Part shown: positions 12,555 through 21,960 of the stretch, one piece after another | How positions within the stretch are numbered: the stretch's first letter is position 1 | Layout: each line of letters begins with the position of its first letter | DNA from: Caprimulgus europaeus | Lineage: Eukaryota; Chordata; Aves; Caprimulgiformes; Caprimulgidae | Direction: 5' to 3' | NCBI GenBank assembly: GCA_907165065.1 | Contig: OU015541.1 | Span: forward strand, 6,262,001-6,326,000 | Length of the DNA: 64,000 nt | Position numbers and translations under genes: made by a program | The notes under the pieces: model-generated | What the model saw: the letters and a program-made list of their open reading frames with translations, nothing else | Told to the model about the DNA's origin: nothing | Database searches by the model: none

Positions 12555-12622
12555 TAATCCTAGTCCTACTGAAGTCATTGAGAGTTTTTCCATTGACTTC
12601 CATGTGTCCATGGTTTGGCCTT
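12555..12622. repeat. Sauropsid palindromic interspersed repeat fragment
   Basis: The stretch contains CTACTGAAGTCATTGAGAGT, then TTTTCCATTGACTTCCATGT, then GGTTTGGCCTT. This follows a very common sauropsid repeat wording ('actgaagtcaatgggagttttgccattgacttcaatggga', then 'gcaggatttggccc') through nearly 60 bases with scattered substitutions. The two inverted halves, GAAGTCATTGAGA and the CATTGACTTCCATG block, preserve the palindromic layout. The element is old and non-coding. I recognise the motif but not its formal family name. Confidence 0.6.
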
Positions 12623-13169
12623 CATTAGCCATGCACGGAGCATATCATAAAAACAAACATCAAAAATAAAAGTTGTTCTACAGTTCCCTAAAAAGCATGC
12701 CCACAGGGAGTATTGGGGAAAAATGCACAAACCATTTTTGGAGTGAGTTTGTAAAGAATATTATCCCACTTAAAGAAGAAAAAAAAATGAAGTCTGAGAA
12801 ATTAAATTTAAGCCAGATGAGTGCACAAAGCATGTAATTAATAAGGAAATGATGCTGATTGTTGTTAATATAGACATCTGAAATCAGCCACAATGAAATC
12901 TCGTTATGTCAAGATTGTGTCAGCCTGGATTCAAACGAGGAACATACAGCATTACACAATCCATACAGCACTATTAACGGGGCATTCCTAACAAATTTTT
13001 TGTAGAGACAATGTCACATCTCTTCAGTCTGAAAAAGTAGTATGTCTACACAGGACACAATTATTTTAATTCAGACTTTTAATGATCTATAAAGACACAA
13101 TAAGCTGTTTGTTATCATCTGAATTGGGATTCAGTCCAGCCCAGCAAGACCTCCAAAGCCACCACCACA
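12623..13169. other. Non-coding AT-rich sequence before the CpG-rich block
   Basis: Nothing is recognised apart from an A run at 12779-12787. Open frames are short (71 codons on the minus strand at 12678-12893). Composition changes abruptly to CpG-rich just after this stretch. Confidence 0.5.
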
Positions 13170-13650
13170 GCACCCTGCGCAGAGCCGGGTGCACGCAGAC
13201 ACGCAAAGCTCCAAGATAAAAATTGAGCATGTTAAAGGCAGATACTTAAAATCCACGCCGATTGCTTTCTTAAAAGTGAAATATCTGATGCTCATTGTCT
13301 GGACGCGAGCGCGGCTGGGAGCACGCATGCCGGCGCGCAGGGCAATTAAACGGCCCGTCCTTGAGAGTCCTGCAAATAGACGTCGCATCTGTCTAACTCG
13401 GCGTCAGCACAGAGAGTGACTCAAGTCCTGCCAAATCGAGTGTGACCTTCAATCTGCCACTCTCATGGTGAAAGGCAGGGAAGTAAATTACTTGGCCTTC
13501 TCTTTCTATTCAGGGTGAATACAAACGGGTCGGCGCGGACCTGCCGCCGGCTTCGCGGGCTCCCATCCCCAGTGGCACCCCACAGTTTACACAACCCAGG
13601 CTGAATGCCATAAAAGAGGGGCTCCATTCACCGGGGGCCCGCATGCAAAA
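13170..13650. promoter_or_regulatory. CpG-dense island-like block: candidate promoter or enhancer core
   Basis: In a window that is otherwise CpG-poor, I count 14 CpG dinucleotides in 13301-13410 and eight more in 13524-13559. Between them lie AT-rich segments with homeobox-like words (GCAATTAAACGG). A TATA-like word, CATAAAAGAGGGG, occurs at 13609-13621. Open frames here (76-85 codons on both strands) overlap one another and have no family resemblance. Retained CpG suggests an unmethylated germline state, as at CpG-island promoters or polycomb-marked developmental enhancers. No gene start is visible within the window. A promoter for a non-coding RNA is as plausible as an enhancer. Confidence 0.45.
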
Positions 13651-14420
13651 GAGACGCCCATTAGATCATAGTAATTATTCCATTGACATCACACAGTGCC
13701 ACAGTGGGACGTGAAGGACTCATCAAACACTTCTCTTCACCCGGGCCCCGGCTGCTAATGAGGCCCACTGGCGGCATTGTGCCTCCCATTTACTCATGGC
13801 CATGCCTGCCTGCCAACAACAGCTCAGCCCTCCAGACAGGCTGCCCCTTTCAGAGCCATTTATTCCGCGCCCAACCTCTGACCTCAAGGGTTATGACATC
13901 AGCAGCCCTGATTTGTGATCATTTTTATTGGCGGACATTCAACTCTTGTTTCCTGTGTTTAACTCTGCCTCCCTTTTTTTAGCTAAACTTATTGGTTCTA
14001 ATAGGCATCTGCCAAAAGACTATAAAGTAAGCCAGAGCTTTCACAAAGAGGCTTCTGATCTTGCTATAAAAAGCCCCACAGCTACTATTTATGCCAATAA
14101 TAACGAGTAATTCATTATCTAGGTGCACAAAATCTGTTAACCACTATAATGTTGAACAATTTGGAGCAGATGTCCAACAATTTTATGAGTTTTAATTAAA
14201 ATGTTCTATTTATTTTCATCAATACACCTGGGTTTTTAAATTTACAAAGATGTTACATGGCTGCACAACAGTATTTTGCAAATTGGGGTTTTTTTTGATG
14301 GAATTAGGAAGGGATGATTTGAGCTAATCAGATGCTGATTTGTGGCGAATTTTTTCCCCATTAAGGTGTTGGTGCAAAATCAAAGAGGAATTAGAGCTGA
14401 GATTTAAAAAGACAGCGCTT
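13651..14420. promoter_or_regulatory. Motif-dense enhancer-like block (strong candidate conserved non-coding element)
   Basis: This stretch follows the CpG core directly and is unusually rich in transcription-factor-like words. There are two copies of TGACATCA (13684-13691 and 13894-13901), AGTAATTATTCC near 13670, CTGCTAATGAGG near 13750 and TTTTTATTGGCGG near 13922. The last contains a reverse CCAAT box and a HOX-like CCAATAAA. A TATA-like TATAAAAAG is at 14065-14073. A small inverted repeat, AATCAG-ATG-CTGATT, spans 14326-14340. No open frame is convincing, and the longest is 99 codons. It reads like the vertebrate elements that drive embryonic expression of a distant gene. Without alignment this is inference. 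Confidence 0.45.
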
Positions 14421-15098
14421 TCTTGGGACAAAGCAGAGATATTTCAGGAGTCAGTGAACTTCAGTTTGTCTACTTGAAATAGAGAAGGGGAATTTGCATT
14501 TTGAAGCAAAGTCATTAATTTTAAAGCTAGTGTTCTAAATGGAAATTAAATATCTTTAGAGAACAGGTTCTCAAAACACATGTTTTTCATAATGCAGTTT
14601 GTTTAAGCACTGTGATTTTCATATAGCAGAAACAGAGATATAATGACAGACAGCCTTTACTTTGTCATGAATGCAAATAATTTCCAAAAATTTGACATTA
14701 CAAATCACTATGCAAGCACATAATCACAAGTTTGCATGACTTATGTTTTTAAACATTTGTTAAAAAAATTTAAATACTTAGGAAGTTGATACTGAATAAA
14801 ATATAAAATATTTTATCTATGCTCTTTCAATTTGGGTAATGAGAAGCTTTTGGCCTGAAGTTAAAAGCTAACTAATTTTTAAAAAGGATGGTTTTACCTC
14901 AATTATAATCATAAGCAAATTAACAAAAAAGAAGATCCTGTTCAACTAATTTCAAACTGTTACAGTCGCAGATGATGATTGCAGGAAGTGGTTAAGTAAT
15001 AGGAGAATTTTTATTGTCACAGTGAGGACTCGGTATAACCAGCCATACACAGATAATCTCGTAATGCAGCCTTTTCAGGGCTCATATGGGTGTATAAT
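14421..15098. other. Very AT-rich non-coding sequence
   Basis: No gene or repeat family is recognised. The sequence continues the texture of the preceding block with scattered TTAATTTTAAAG and AATTATAATCATAAGC words, so the regulatory element may extend further right than I drew it. Confidence 0.45.
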
Positions 15099-15143
15099 GG
15101 ACCAGATTCGGAGCTATCACTAATTGGTGTATCTCTAATGGAA
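15099..15143. repeat. Possible sauropsid repeat fragment
   Basis: GGACCAGATTCGGAGCTATC followed by ACTAATTGGTGTATCTCTAA resembles an old sauropsid wording ('ccagattctgagctcacttacactggtgtaaatct'). Only about 45 bases can be aligned by eye, with several mismatches. Chance similarity is possible. Confidence 0.25.
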
Positions 15144-15505
15144 TCTGAGGATTTACATGTGTTTCCCAGATAAGATTCCCATCAAGTTCCTCTTTGTAGT
15201 CAAGTAAATAATTTTACTCATTACTTGCTAATCTTAATTTCATAATCTTCAACAGCATTGCTTTATTTACACAACTTATTTTTACACAAAAGCAGAGCTA
15301 CTATACTTTGCTTAATAATACTCCATGATCACACTCGCTTCCCTAAATTGTATGCAATTCACAGAGTTCTGTACACAGAATGGGGAAATGCATGAGCACT
15401 CCTAAATGACCACACATAGATATTCATGTGAGCAACAACCTGTTTTACATTCAGATGGCCAGAAGTTTCCCTCTTTAAAAAGCAGGACCCCTCCAACAAC
15501 CCTGG
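15144..15505. other. Non-coding AT-rich sequence
   Basis: Nothing is recognised. A minus-strand frame of 63 codons ends in a Phe/Ser run that is merely the complement of the A-rich tract that follows. Confidence 0.5.
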
Positions 15506-15549
15506 AAAGAAAAAAAAAAAAGAAAAAAAAAAAGAAAACAAAGAAAACA
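15506..15549. repeat. A-rich low-complexity tract
   Basis: Two runs of 11-12 A are separated by single G residues and then continue as AAAGAAAACAAAGAAAACAC. No polyadenylation signal or retrocopy body is visible upstream, so I do not interpret it as a retrotransposon tail. Confidence 0.9.
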
Positions 15550-16419
15550 CAGTGGATTGGATGCACAGGAGAGCTCCTGTGGCACCAGCGCTCTATGCTG
15601 ATTTGTACAACTTTGTGAATCTGGATCTATTTAGATCCCAGATTATGGAAGATTAGAAGAAATTTTAAAATCCACATCACAAGTCAGCTGGGCACTCTCT
15701 TCTCTGTGCAGAATGGCTTCCTTAATAAATGCCCTCATACAAGGGTGCTACATTTGTGACTGGTGGGCTGTAAGGCAGCAAGAGAAGTGGGTCCATGGAC
15801 TCAGTGATCTTTCAAAGCTGCTTGGCTTACTTGGTTAGTTGTGGTGTGCACTTCTGCTTAAAGTTTCACCTCAAACCTAAAAGGCTGTGATCAGCTACCT
15901 GTATATAATTGTTGAGATTATTTTTGGGGAAAAAGATTTAAAAAACATAGCCCTCCGCTACATTCTTTAGCAAGAGATTCCACTTTAATATATTTCACAG
16001 CCAGGACATTTTGCCCAGATATTAAAACAACTTTTATTTTTATTTTTTCTTAAATGTATACATTTTTTAGCCAGATCAAAGTCGCTTCCCATGGTCCTTT
16101 TGTTTCCATAGGACAAAATTCTTTTAATACAGCAAGTGATATCCAATTTATTATACATTAAAATCACTAACATTACAAAACTTTACTCCTTCCTAGGCAT
16201 AGAGAAAACCTTTCTGTGTACCTATGTGCAGGTGTATGGATGCCATCCCCAATCACCATACATATGTATTTCCTCCCATGCCCAAACTGCAATGACACTA
16301 CCATGTTGGTTTGAGGAGAGACAAAAACCCACCCACAGTTCTGTAGACTGCTCTTAGTTTTAAGCACACTAAAAGCCAGAACTATATGGGAAAAGTAACA
16401 CCCTCACCTCCCATGAGAT
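15550..16419. other. Non-coding AT-rich sequence
   Basis: Short frames only (62-73 codons on both strands, overlapping). No repeat or gene is recognised. Confidence 0.5.
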
Positions 16420-16990
16420 TTGACAGGACTATGGAAGAGTTGAGTTTGGAAGTGATCTCTAGATTTCATCTGGTCCAGCCTCCTGCTCAAAGCAGAACCA
16501 ACCTCAGCATCTTGTTACCCAGGGCCTTTTCCAGTGGAGCTCTGAGTATCTCCAGGGATGAGGACCCCACCACCTCTCTGGTCCTTAGCTTGATCCCCTT
16601 CCACTGAATAATTTTTTCCTTTAGCCTGGCTAGAGTTTCCCTTGCTTCATGCACCCCACTACCTTGCCTCCTTTCTCTGCTCCCTCTAGGAAGGGTTTTG
16701 GGCCATCATCTCTCTAACCACCAATTAGGATTCTGAAGACAGCCATTATGCTCTCCTCCCTGCCTTTAGCCTTATCTTGTTGAGGCTGAGCAGATCCAGT
16801 TGTCCCAGGGTCTTCCTGAATGCCCTGTGCCAGACCACCCTGGGGCCATTAGCTATTGGCTTGTCTTGCTCTGGTTTCCCAATATCTTCCTTGCACTGGG
16901 GAGCCATAAACCGAACACATCAGATCTGGCCTCACCACCACTGAATTGAGGAGAAAAATCACTTTCCTGTATCTGGTACCTTTGTTAAGC
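16420..16990 (-). mobile_element. CR1 LINE, 5'-truncated old copy
   Basis: The plus strand reads as the reverse complement of a CR1 3' region. It begins near GAGTTTGGAAGTGATCTCTA, then CATCTGGTCCAGCCTCCTGC and TCAAAGCAGAACC. It continues through the typical phrases for the clustered-precept part (TATCTCCAGGGATGAGGACC, then CCACCACCTCTCTGG), GTTGAGGCTGAGCAGATCCA and ACTGGGGAGCCATAAACCG, and ends near GGCCTCACCACCACTGAATT. About 570 bp of the 3' end survive. Divergence and small indels are considerable, including within the first 60 bases where the family's terminal ATTCTRTG repeats would lie. No reverse transcriptase remains and the copy is inactive. CR1 is the dominant LINE of birds and is also common in other reptiles. 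Confidence 0.9.
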
Positions 16991-17619
16991 CTATCACACA
17001 GCTTTCCAATATTATTGTCCAATTACTCATAACCTCTCCACTGGGTAACGTGTTAGTCATGCGGCTCTCCTGAGAACAAGGAAGGGGTAGGAGTTGGCAG
17101 TACAGTTTACCTTGCAGAACCTGATGTTGGAGTATACTTGGGAATGTATCCAGGCTATCTTTTAGATCCCTCCATGAGATCATGAAATGTTAGCTGCAGA
17201 AGAGCTCCTTATACCTAGCTTAGTCAACAATGCTGCAGTGAAAGACAGAGGCTCAAAGTTTGCTCTACCTGCAGACAGAACAACTGGGAGCAGGAATCAT
17301 CCAGGCACAAATATAGGATCTCACTTCACCCAGTTTCAAACTAAATCCATACTTCAAAGCCTAACACATGGTCACAGTCCACAAACAAGTTGTGCACTGC
17401 TCTACTGAAGGATGGTAATGCTCATCACCATTCAGAGCACTCAGACTAGGGAAAGCTTAATTAAAAACATCTGACAGGCCATGATTATGTTCATACATAA
17501 TCGCCAGGATGCCTATACCTGTTATGCCAGATCTTCATACTGTAAATAATTAGTTATAGGAAACCTCAAGATGTTTCTTCAGAACACATACTTCACCATA
17601 TTTTTATAGCATTTGCAAT
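16991..17619. other. Non-coding sequence beyond the CR1 copy
   Basis: Nothing is recognised. A further, more decayed part of CR1 may extend past 16990, but I cannot follow it by eye. Open frames are about 73 codons and without family resemblance. Confidence 0.45.
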
Positions 17620-17850
17620 TTTAAAATCAGAAATTAAAGTCTATTTTAAATAGGAAATGCTAATAACAGGCCTTCTTGTTTTTTCCCCTGCATTAAGAGC
17701 AGGATTAATTTTCAAGCACTGCCGCACATTTTCCATAGCAGCTACTAATCTGCTAATCTGTCTTTTGTAGAAGTGTTTAAATCATTATGATTGGCTTCCT
17801 CATGCAACTATTGGGTTGAGTATTACACTGGAATAATTAGGAAAACATCA
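17620..17850. promoter_or_regulatory. Enhancer-like block (candidate conserved non-coding element)
   Basis: The block has many homeodomain-like words in 230 bases: GCTAATAACAGG, GCAGGATTAATTTTC, CTACTAATCTGCTAATCTG, CATTATGATTGG and GGAATAATTAGG. It includes a duplicated CTAATCTG. No simple repeats or open frames are present. The assignment is from motif texture only. Confidence 0.3.
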
Positions 17851-19270
17851 GGCATAACTCCAAGAGAAAACAATCCATTTCAGGAGAAAATAAACTGGTT
17901 TTGCAGTGAGGGCATAGGCTGAGGACTTGCGGCCTTTGGGCTCTCTGTTGTGACCCAGGGTGAACATGATCAAGTCTGCTCAGCTCCGTTTCCTCCCCGT
18001 TTCCCTGCAGGAGCATGCCTTCTTCCCTCCAGCTGGCCATGTCTGCACCTTTCAGCTCTTCAGTGTCCGTATTTACAGTGAACAGTAAAGGACTGATAGT
18101 CCTGAACTGCAAACCCCACCTAATGGCTCAATCCTAAGAAGTTTGCCCAGCAGAAGGTGTGATGCTCCCTCAAGCCTATAGCAAAACAACTGCCTCCAGA
18201 TGGGCACTCAGTCAATGCTAAGCCTAGTTCTGGGCTGCAAGGTCCTGGATGCTCAGTCACTTACTCACAGAAGCGGTGAGTAAAAGAAAGGATGGAGTCT
18301 GGACAGGGACAAACCGCAAGTTTGCTCTGGTGACAAGGTGTGTGTCACACTCCCTGGGCTCACAGAAACTGCTGCAGAAGGAAGATCCCTGAACAGTCCC
18401 CACGAGGTCTGTGGAAGCACTGGAAGCTTTACAGTCAGCGTCTGTTAGGTGGGTTTTTTTTGTTAGTTGTTGTTTGTTTTTTTAAAAAAATCCACATTAC
18501 ACCCACAGACCCTTCACCCAAACCCAGTGGGCACCCAAGCACTTAGGTATGACCCATGCTCACTGTCTGTACAACTGCATGGCACAGGTGACTCCACTCA
18601 GTTTGGTTTGGTTTATTTTATTTCATTTGGCTTGGTGATCTAATAAAAAGCAGACAAATAGTTTAAATTTGTAACTCTCACGACCCAGAATGCTGTTCTG
18701 TATTTAAATCAGTATTACCAATGATACCTGACACTAGACTTGGCTTTTGATTTCATCAACAACTTTTTGCTGGTTACAAAACTGAAAACAAAACTTTACA
18801 ATAACTCAGTGGTATGAAAAAGCAAGTATTTACATTCATCCCAATGAACCAAGCTTTTGTTTTGTTATTTCTAGAGAGTGGAAAATTTGCAATATTCCAT
18901 CTTTGTAAGGAACATCATGAAGTCAATGCTGTTTCCCCATATTACCAGAGCCAGTTTCTGTAACATCTCTCTGTGGCTGAGTTCATGCTGCCTCCAACTA
19001 AACATTTATATCAGAGTTAGACTGAAACATCTCTTCTTGTTCATTTAACCCTGGCCTAACAACAAGAGCACTGAATTAAATCTCAAATACTGGCATTTAT
19101 TCACATTTGACTCTAATCTTCCAGGTAACATTGGACAAGGTGTTACAATGAATTATATAAGTCAAATTTTATTTTAAACTTTTTTTTTTGTCAAGCTGAT
19201 GCTACATTGCTCATAGCTGCACTTTTCCACATCCAAGATAAAGGAGCAGGGCTAGTTTAAAAGCAGTACT
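17851..19270. other. Non-coding sequence
   Basis: Open minus frame of 91 codons at 17837-18112 and plus frame of 68 codons at 18340-18546, neither resembling a known protein. A G/T-rich tract (GTTAGTTGTTGTTTG between T runs) lies at 18450-18488. A T run is at 19182-19190. Nothing else is recognised. Confidence 0.5.
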
Positions 19271-19356
19271 ATCACAGAAATCATAGAATGGTGTGGGTTG
19301 GAAGGGACCTTTAAAGGTCATCTGGTCCAAAACCCCTGCGGTGAGAATGGACATGA
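19271..19356 (-). mobile_element. CR1 LINE 3'-end fragment, younger copy
   Basis: The plus strand reads ATCACAGAAATCATAGAATG, then GTGTGGGTTGGAAGGGACCT and TTAAAGGTCATCTGGTCCAA, then AACCCCTGCGGTGAG and GGACAT. This is the reverse complement of the avian CR1 3' terminus, including the terminal ATTCTATGATT-type repeats, with few differences. Only about 86 bp are retained, typical of extreme 5' truncation. It is much closer to consensus than the copy 2.3 kb to the left, so it inserted later. Both lie in the same orientation. Confidence 0.95.
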
Positions 19357-20079
19357 TTCTGTTTTTACAGGACACCAGCTGTAGCAAAGCTCATGCAATG
19401 GCTCTATTTAGACAAAATCTTGTGTTCACTGTGTAGGGAGTTCAAGAGCTACATGCAGCAGATGTGAAACAGCATTAAAGAACAGTTAAAAATTTATTAT
19501 GACATGTAACTTACATTCCTATTTCTTTTCTATGGTCCATCATTTCATCCAGCAATCCTTTCAAACCATATTTTAATCACCAACATGATAAAAATATATT
19601 ACAGGGGATCATATGAAATCTTTTAAAATTTACTTAGAAAATACACACAGAAGGGTTCTCACTTAGTCTCATGGCCACTGCAAAATAAAACAATAAAATT
19701 TTGAGTTAATGACGAAGTGTCCAGTGCAATGAATGATTATAGGAGAGAACACTCTCCATCCAGTGCTATTGGTACCACCAGACCTAAGCTTTGGAAAACT
19801 TACTTTACAGTACTATTATCTGATGAGAACTTGTCAAAATCTCTCACAGAAATATTTTCAATATAAAAAATTAGCTTTTCAAATCAAATTTTTATTTATC
19901 CACAAAAATTGCAGAAGCTGCATTTTGATTTAAAGCTGTGTGAAAACCACAAACAATGAGGTTTTGAAAAACAGACGTGTGGAGTGCAATTTGTCCTCCC
20001 CCATCCCTCTGCTGAAACCCTCTGAGAGAAAGAGTTTTGCCTTTGAGTTACAAAACATGCAAACACAGTTTTGACTTTG
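19357..20079. other. Non-coding AT-rich sequence
   Basis: No gene or repeat is recognised. One plus frame of 66 codons at 19733-19933 has no family resemblance. Confidence 0.5.
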
Positions 20080-20260
20080 TTCCATTAGGGAAAAATTATT
20101 CAAACAAAGTATTTTTTCTTTTCCTTTGACGTAATCAAACGGAGGATACGGCTGATTTCAAACAGCTCTATGGCAGGCAAATTATTGTTCTCTAATCTAA
20201 TCTCAGAAATTATTTATGCAAAAAGTGTGCCTTTATAAAAGAGCAGCACTTGGTTGATGC
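20080..20260. promoter_or_regulatory. Enhancer-like block (candidate conserved non-coding element)
   Basis: The words TTTGACGTAATCAAACG, GGCAAATTATTG, CTCTAATCTAATCTC and ATTATTTATGCAAAAAG fall in a short span. They include a CRE-like TGACGTAA and a near-octamer ATGCAAAA. There is no open frame or repeat. This is inference from composition only. Confidence 0.3.
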
Positions 20261-21689
20261 TCTAATTTTTGGAAGTTGTAGACTGAAAACAAAACAACTA
20301 TTTCCTGGAATCAACATTTTACAAACATTGCAGTCCCAGTTTTGTAACTCTCCACAATCTGTGCTAGTAAGAATTAATGAAATACCTGGGCATAGTAGTC
20401 AGAAGGGGAATTAAGTTCCCAACACATACCAGCAGTGACTATCGCCACACCCTGTCTTGGCAATTACTAACCCTCAAAAGCCAACCACAGAAAATTCATC
20501 ATTCGCGTTTCTTAACATGCAACAAAACAAAGGAAACAATCAAAACAGAAAAAAGTCATAGGATTCAGTCAATAAATTGCATGTGTTCAGAGAGGAAAGC
20601 TATAAGAGAGGAATCTAACTCCAGAGAAACTTGCATTGATTGCATAACAATCAGTCTTCCTGGCAAGAGCTGAACACTAGTCCATGGATGGAAAGTGAAT
20701 TTACTGAAAGAAGGCAGGCAGTTTGGTGTAGGAGGTGCCATAATGGCTGAAAATCAAGGATTAAGCAAATGGTAGAATCTCCTCTTCTAACAGTCACAGA
20801 TTTTGTTAGTCTACTTGTAAATTCTTTCTACTGTAGATCATTTCCCCCCAAATGTGTGGGGTTCAAATACGCTTCGGATGAAATGCTGAAAAAAGCCACT
20901 CGATCGATAACGTCCATTACAGGGAAGTGTCACACAATGCACTTTGATTTTGTTTTGTGAAAGTGTCAGTTAGACTGAAAAGTAACAATCACTTTACACT
21001 GAGTCTCCTACAGGAGAAACTGTTTGGAGAAGATGCTGAGATAATGCATGCAGATGGGCTGCACTGGAGGATGGTGAAATGCAGAGCTTCAGAGAAATGA
21101 TTGAGCATGGGAACCATGAGCCTCAGAGGATGTTTTAATTGCTTTATTAGGAGGGAGAACTTCTTAAACAGAGAGGAAAGACAAGGTCTGAGATAGGACT
21201 TGAGAGGATCAGTACAGTACAAACGGTTGAACCTAGCATTACCTGCCCCACAGAGGAGCTTGTCTGTGAAGTGCCCTCACGGCCACTGACCATTCATTCT
21301 AGCTGATGAGTCATGGCAATGGGGGACCTGTAAGCCCTCTGTCGTGCCATCTGCCAGTCTACAAAATAACAGGAAAGAATAGCTGAGCTTCCAGGTACAG
21401 ACTCCTGAACCAGGCTTTGAAGCTTTCCATTTGTAACAATACTTTCAATTTAGGGATCATGAAGTTTGGAAGTACATTAGGAAAAACACTGTCAGGTGAC
21501 AAAAGCAAAGATTTTCCCCACAAGGACCTTCTTTAAATATTCAAAGATTTTGTGATGAAGTCAACACAACACTTCACAAGAATATTACTTTGGTTTGTCA
21601 TGTTAAAAAACTAATTTATAAACCCAAACGAATTCCTCATCATGACCTACATCATCTGTCAAAAAGGTTCTTATAAATATGTATATGAT
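20261..21689. other. Non-coding sequence
   Basis: The largest frame is 98 codons (20377-20673, plus). It is Ser/Thr/Lys/Ile-rich with no domain I recognise and no strong start context. I see no repeat family. The minus frame at 20989-21222 (77 codons) is likewise unremarkable. Confidence 0.5.
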
Positions 21690-21960
21690 ATTTATTTCTC
21701 TTTTTTTTTTAATTAAGAAGGTATCAATGCTACAACTAATTAGGCTAATTTGCATCAAAGACTATACATAATTAATTTGTTTGTTAAAAGCTTTCAGCAT
21801 TTCTTTCAGGAAGTGCAAGATATCGTTGATGAAGTTTGAAGGAGTAATTAGCAATAACAGATGTCAATGCACATAATTGCAAAGTGATACCAGAAAAGGT
21901 ACTGGCAGAATATAATTTCACAACAATTAGATTTCTATGAAATCTTCAACTTAATGGTAT
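21690..21960. promoter_or_regulatory. Enhancer-like block with octamer and TCF-like overlap
   Basis: The block carries TTTAATTAAGAAGG, CAACTAATTAGGCTAATTTG, a perfect octamer ATTTGCAT at 21748-21755, an overlapping CATCAAAG at 21753-21760 (TCF/LEF-like on the minus strand), CATAATTAATTTG, GAGTAATTAGC and GCACATAATTGC. This is one of the densest concentrations of TAATT-type sites in the window and contains no open frame. It is probably a regulatory element of a distant gene. AT-richness alone could produce some of these words. Confidence 0.35.
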
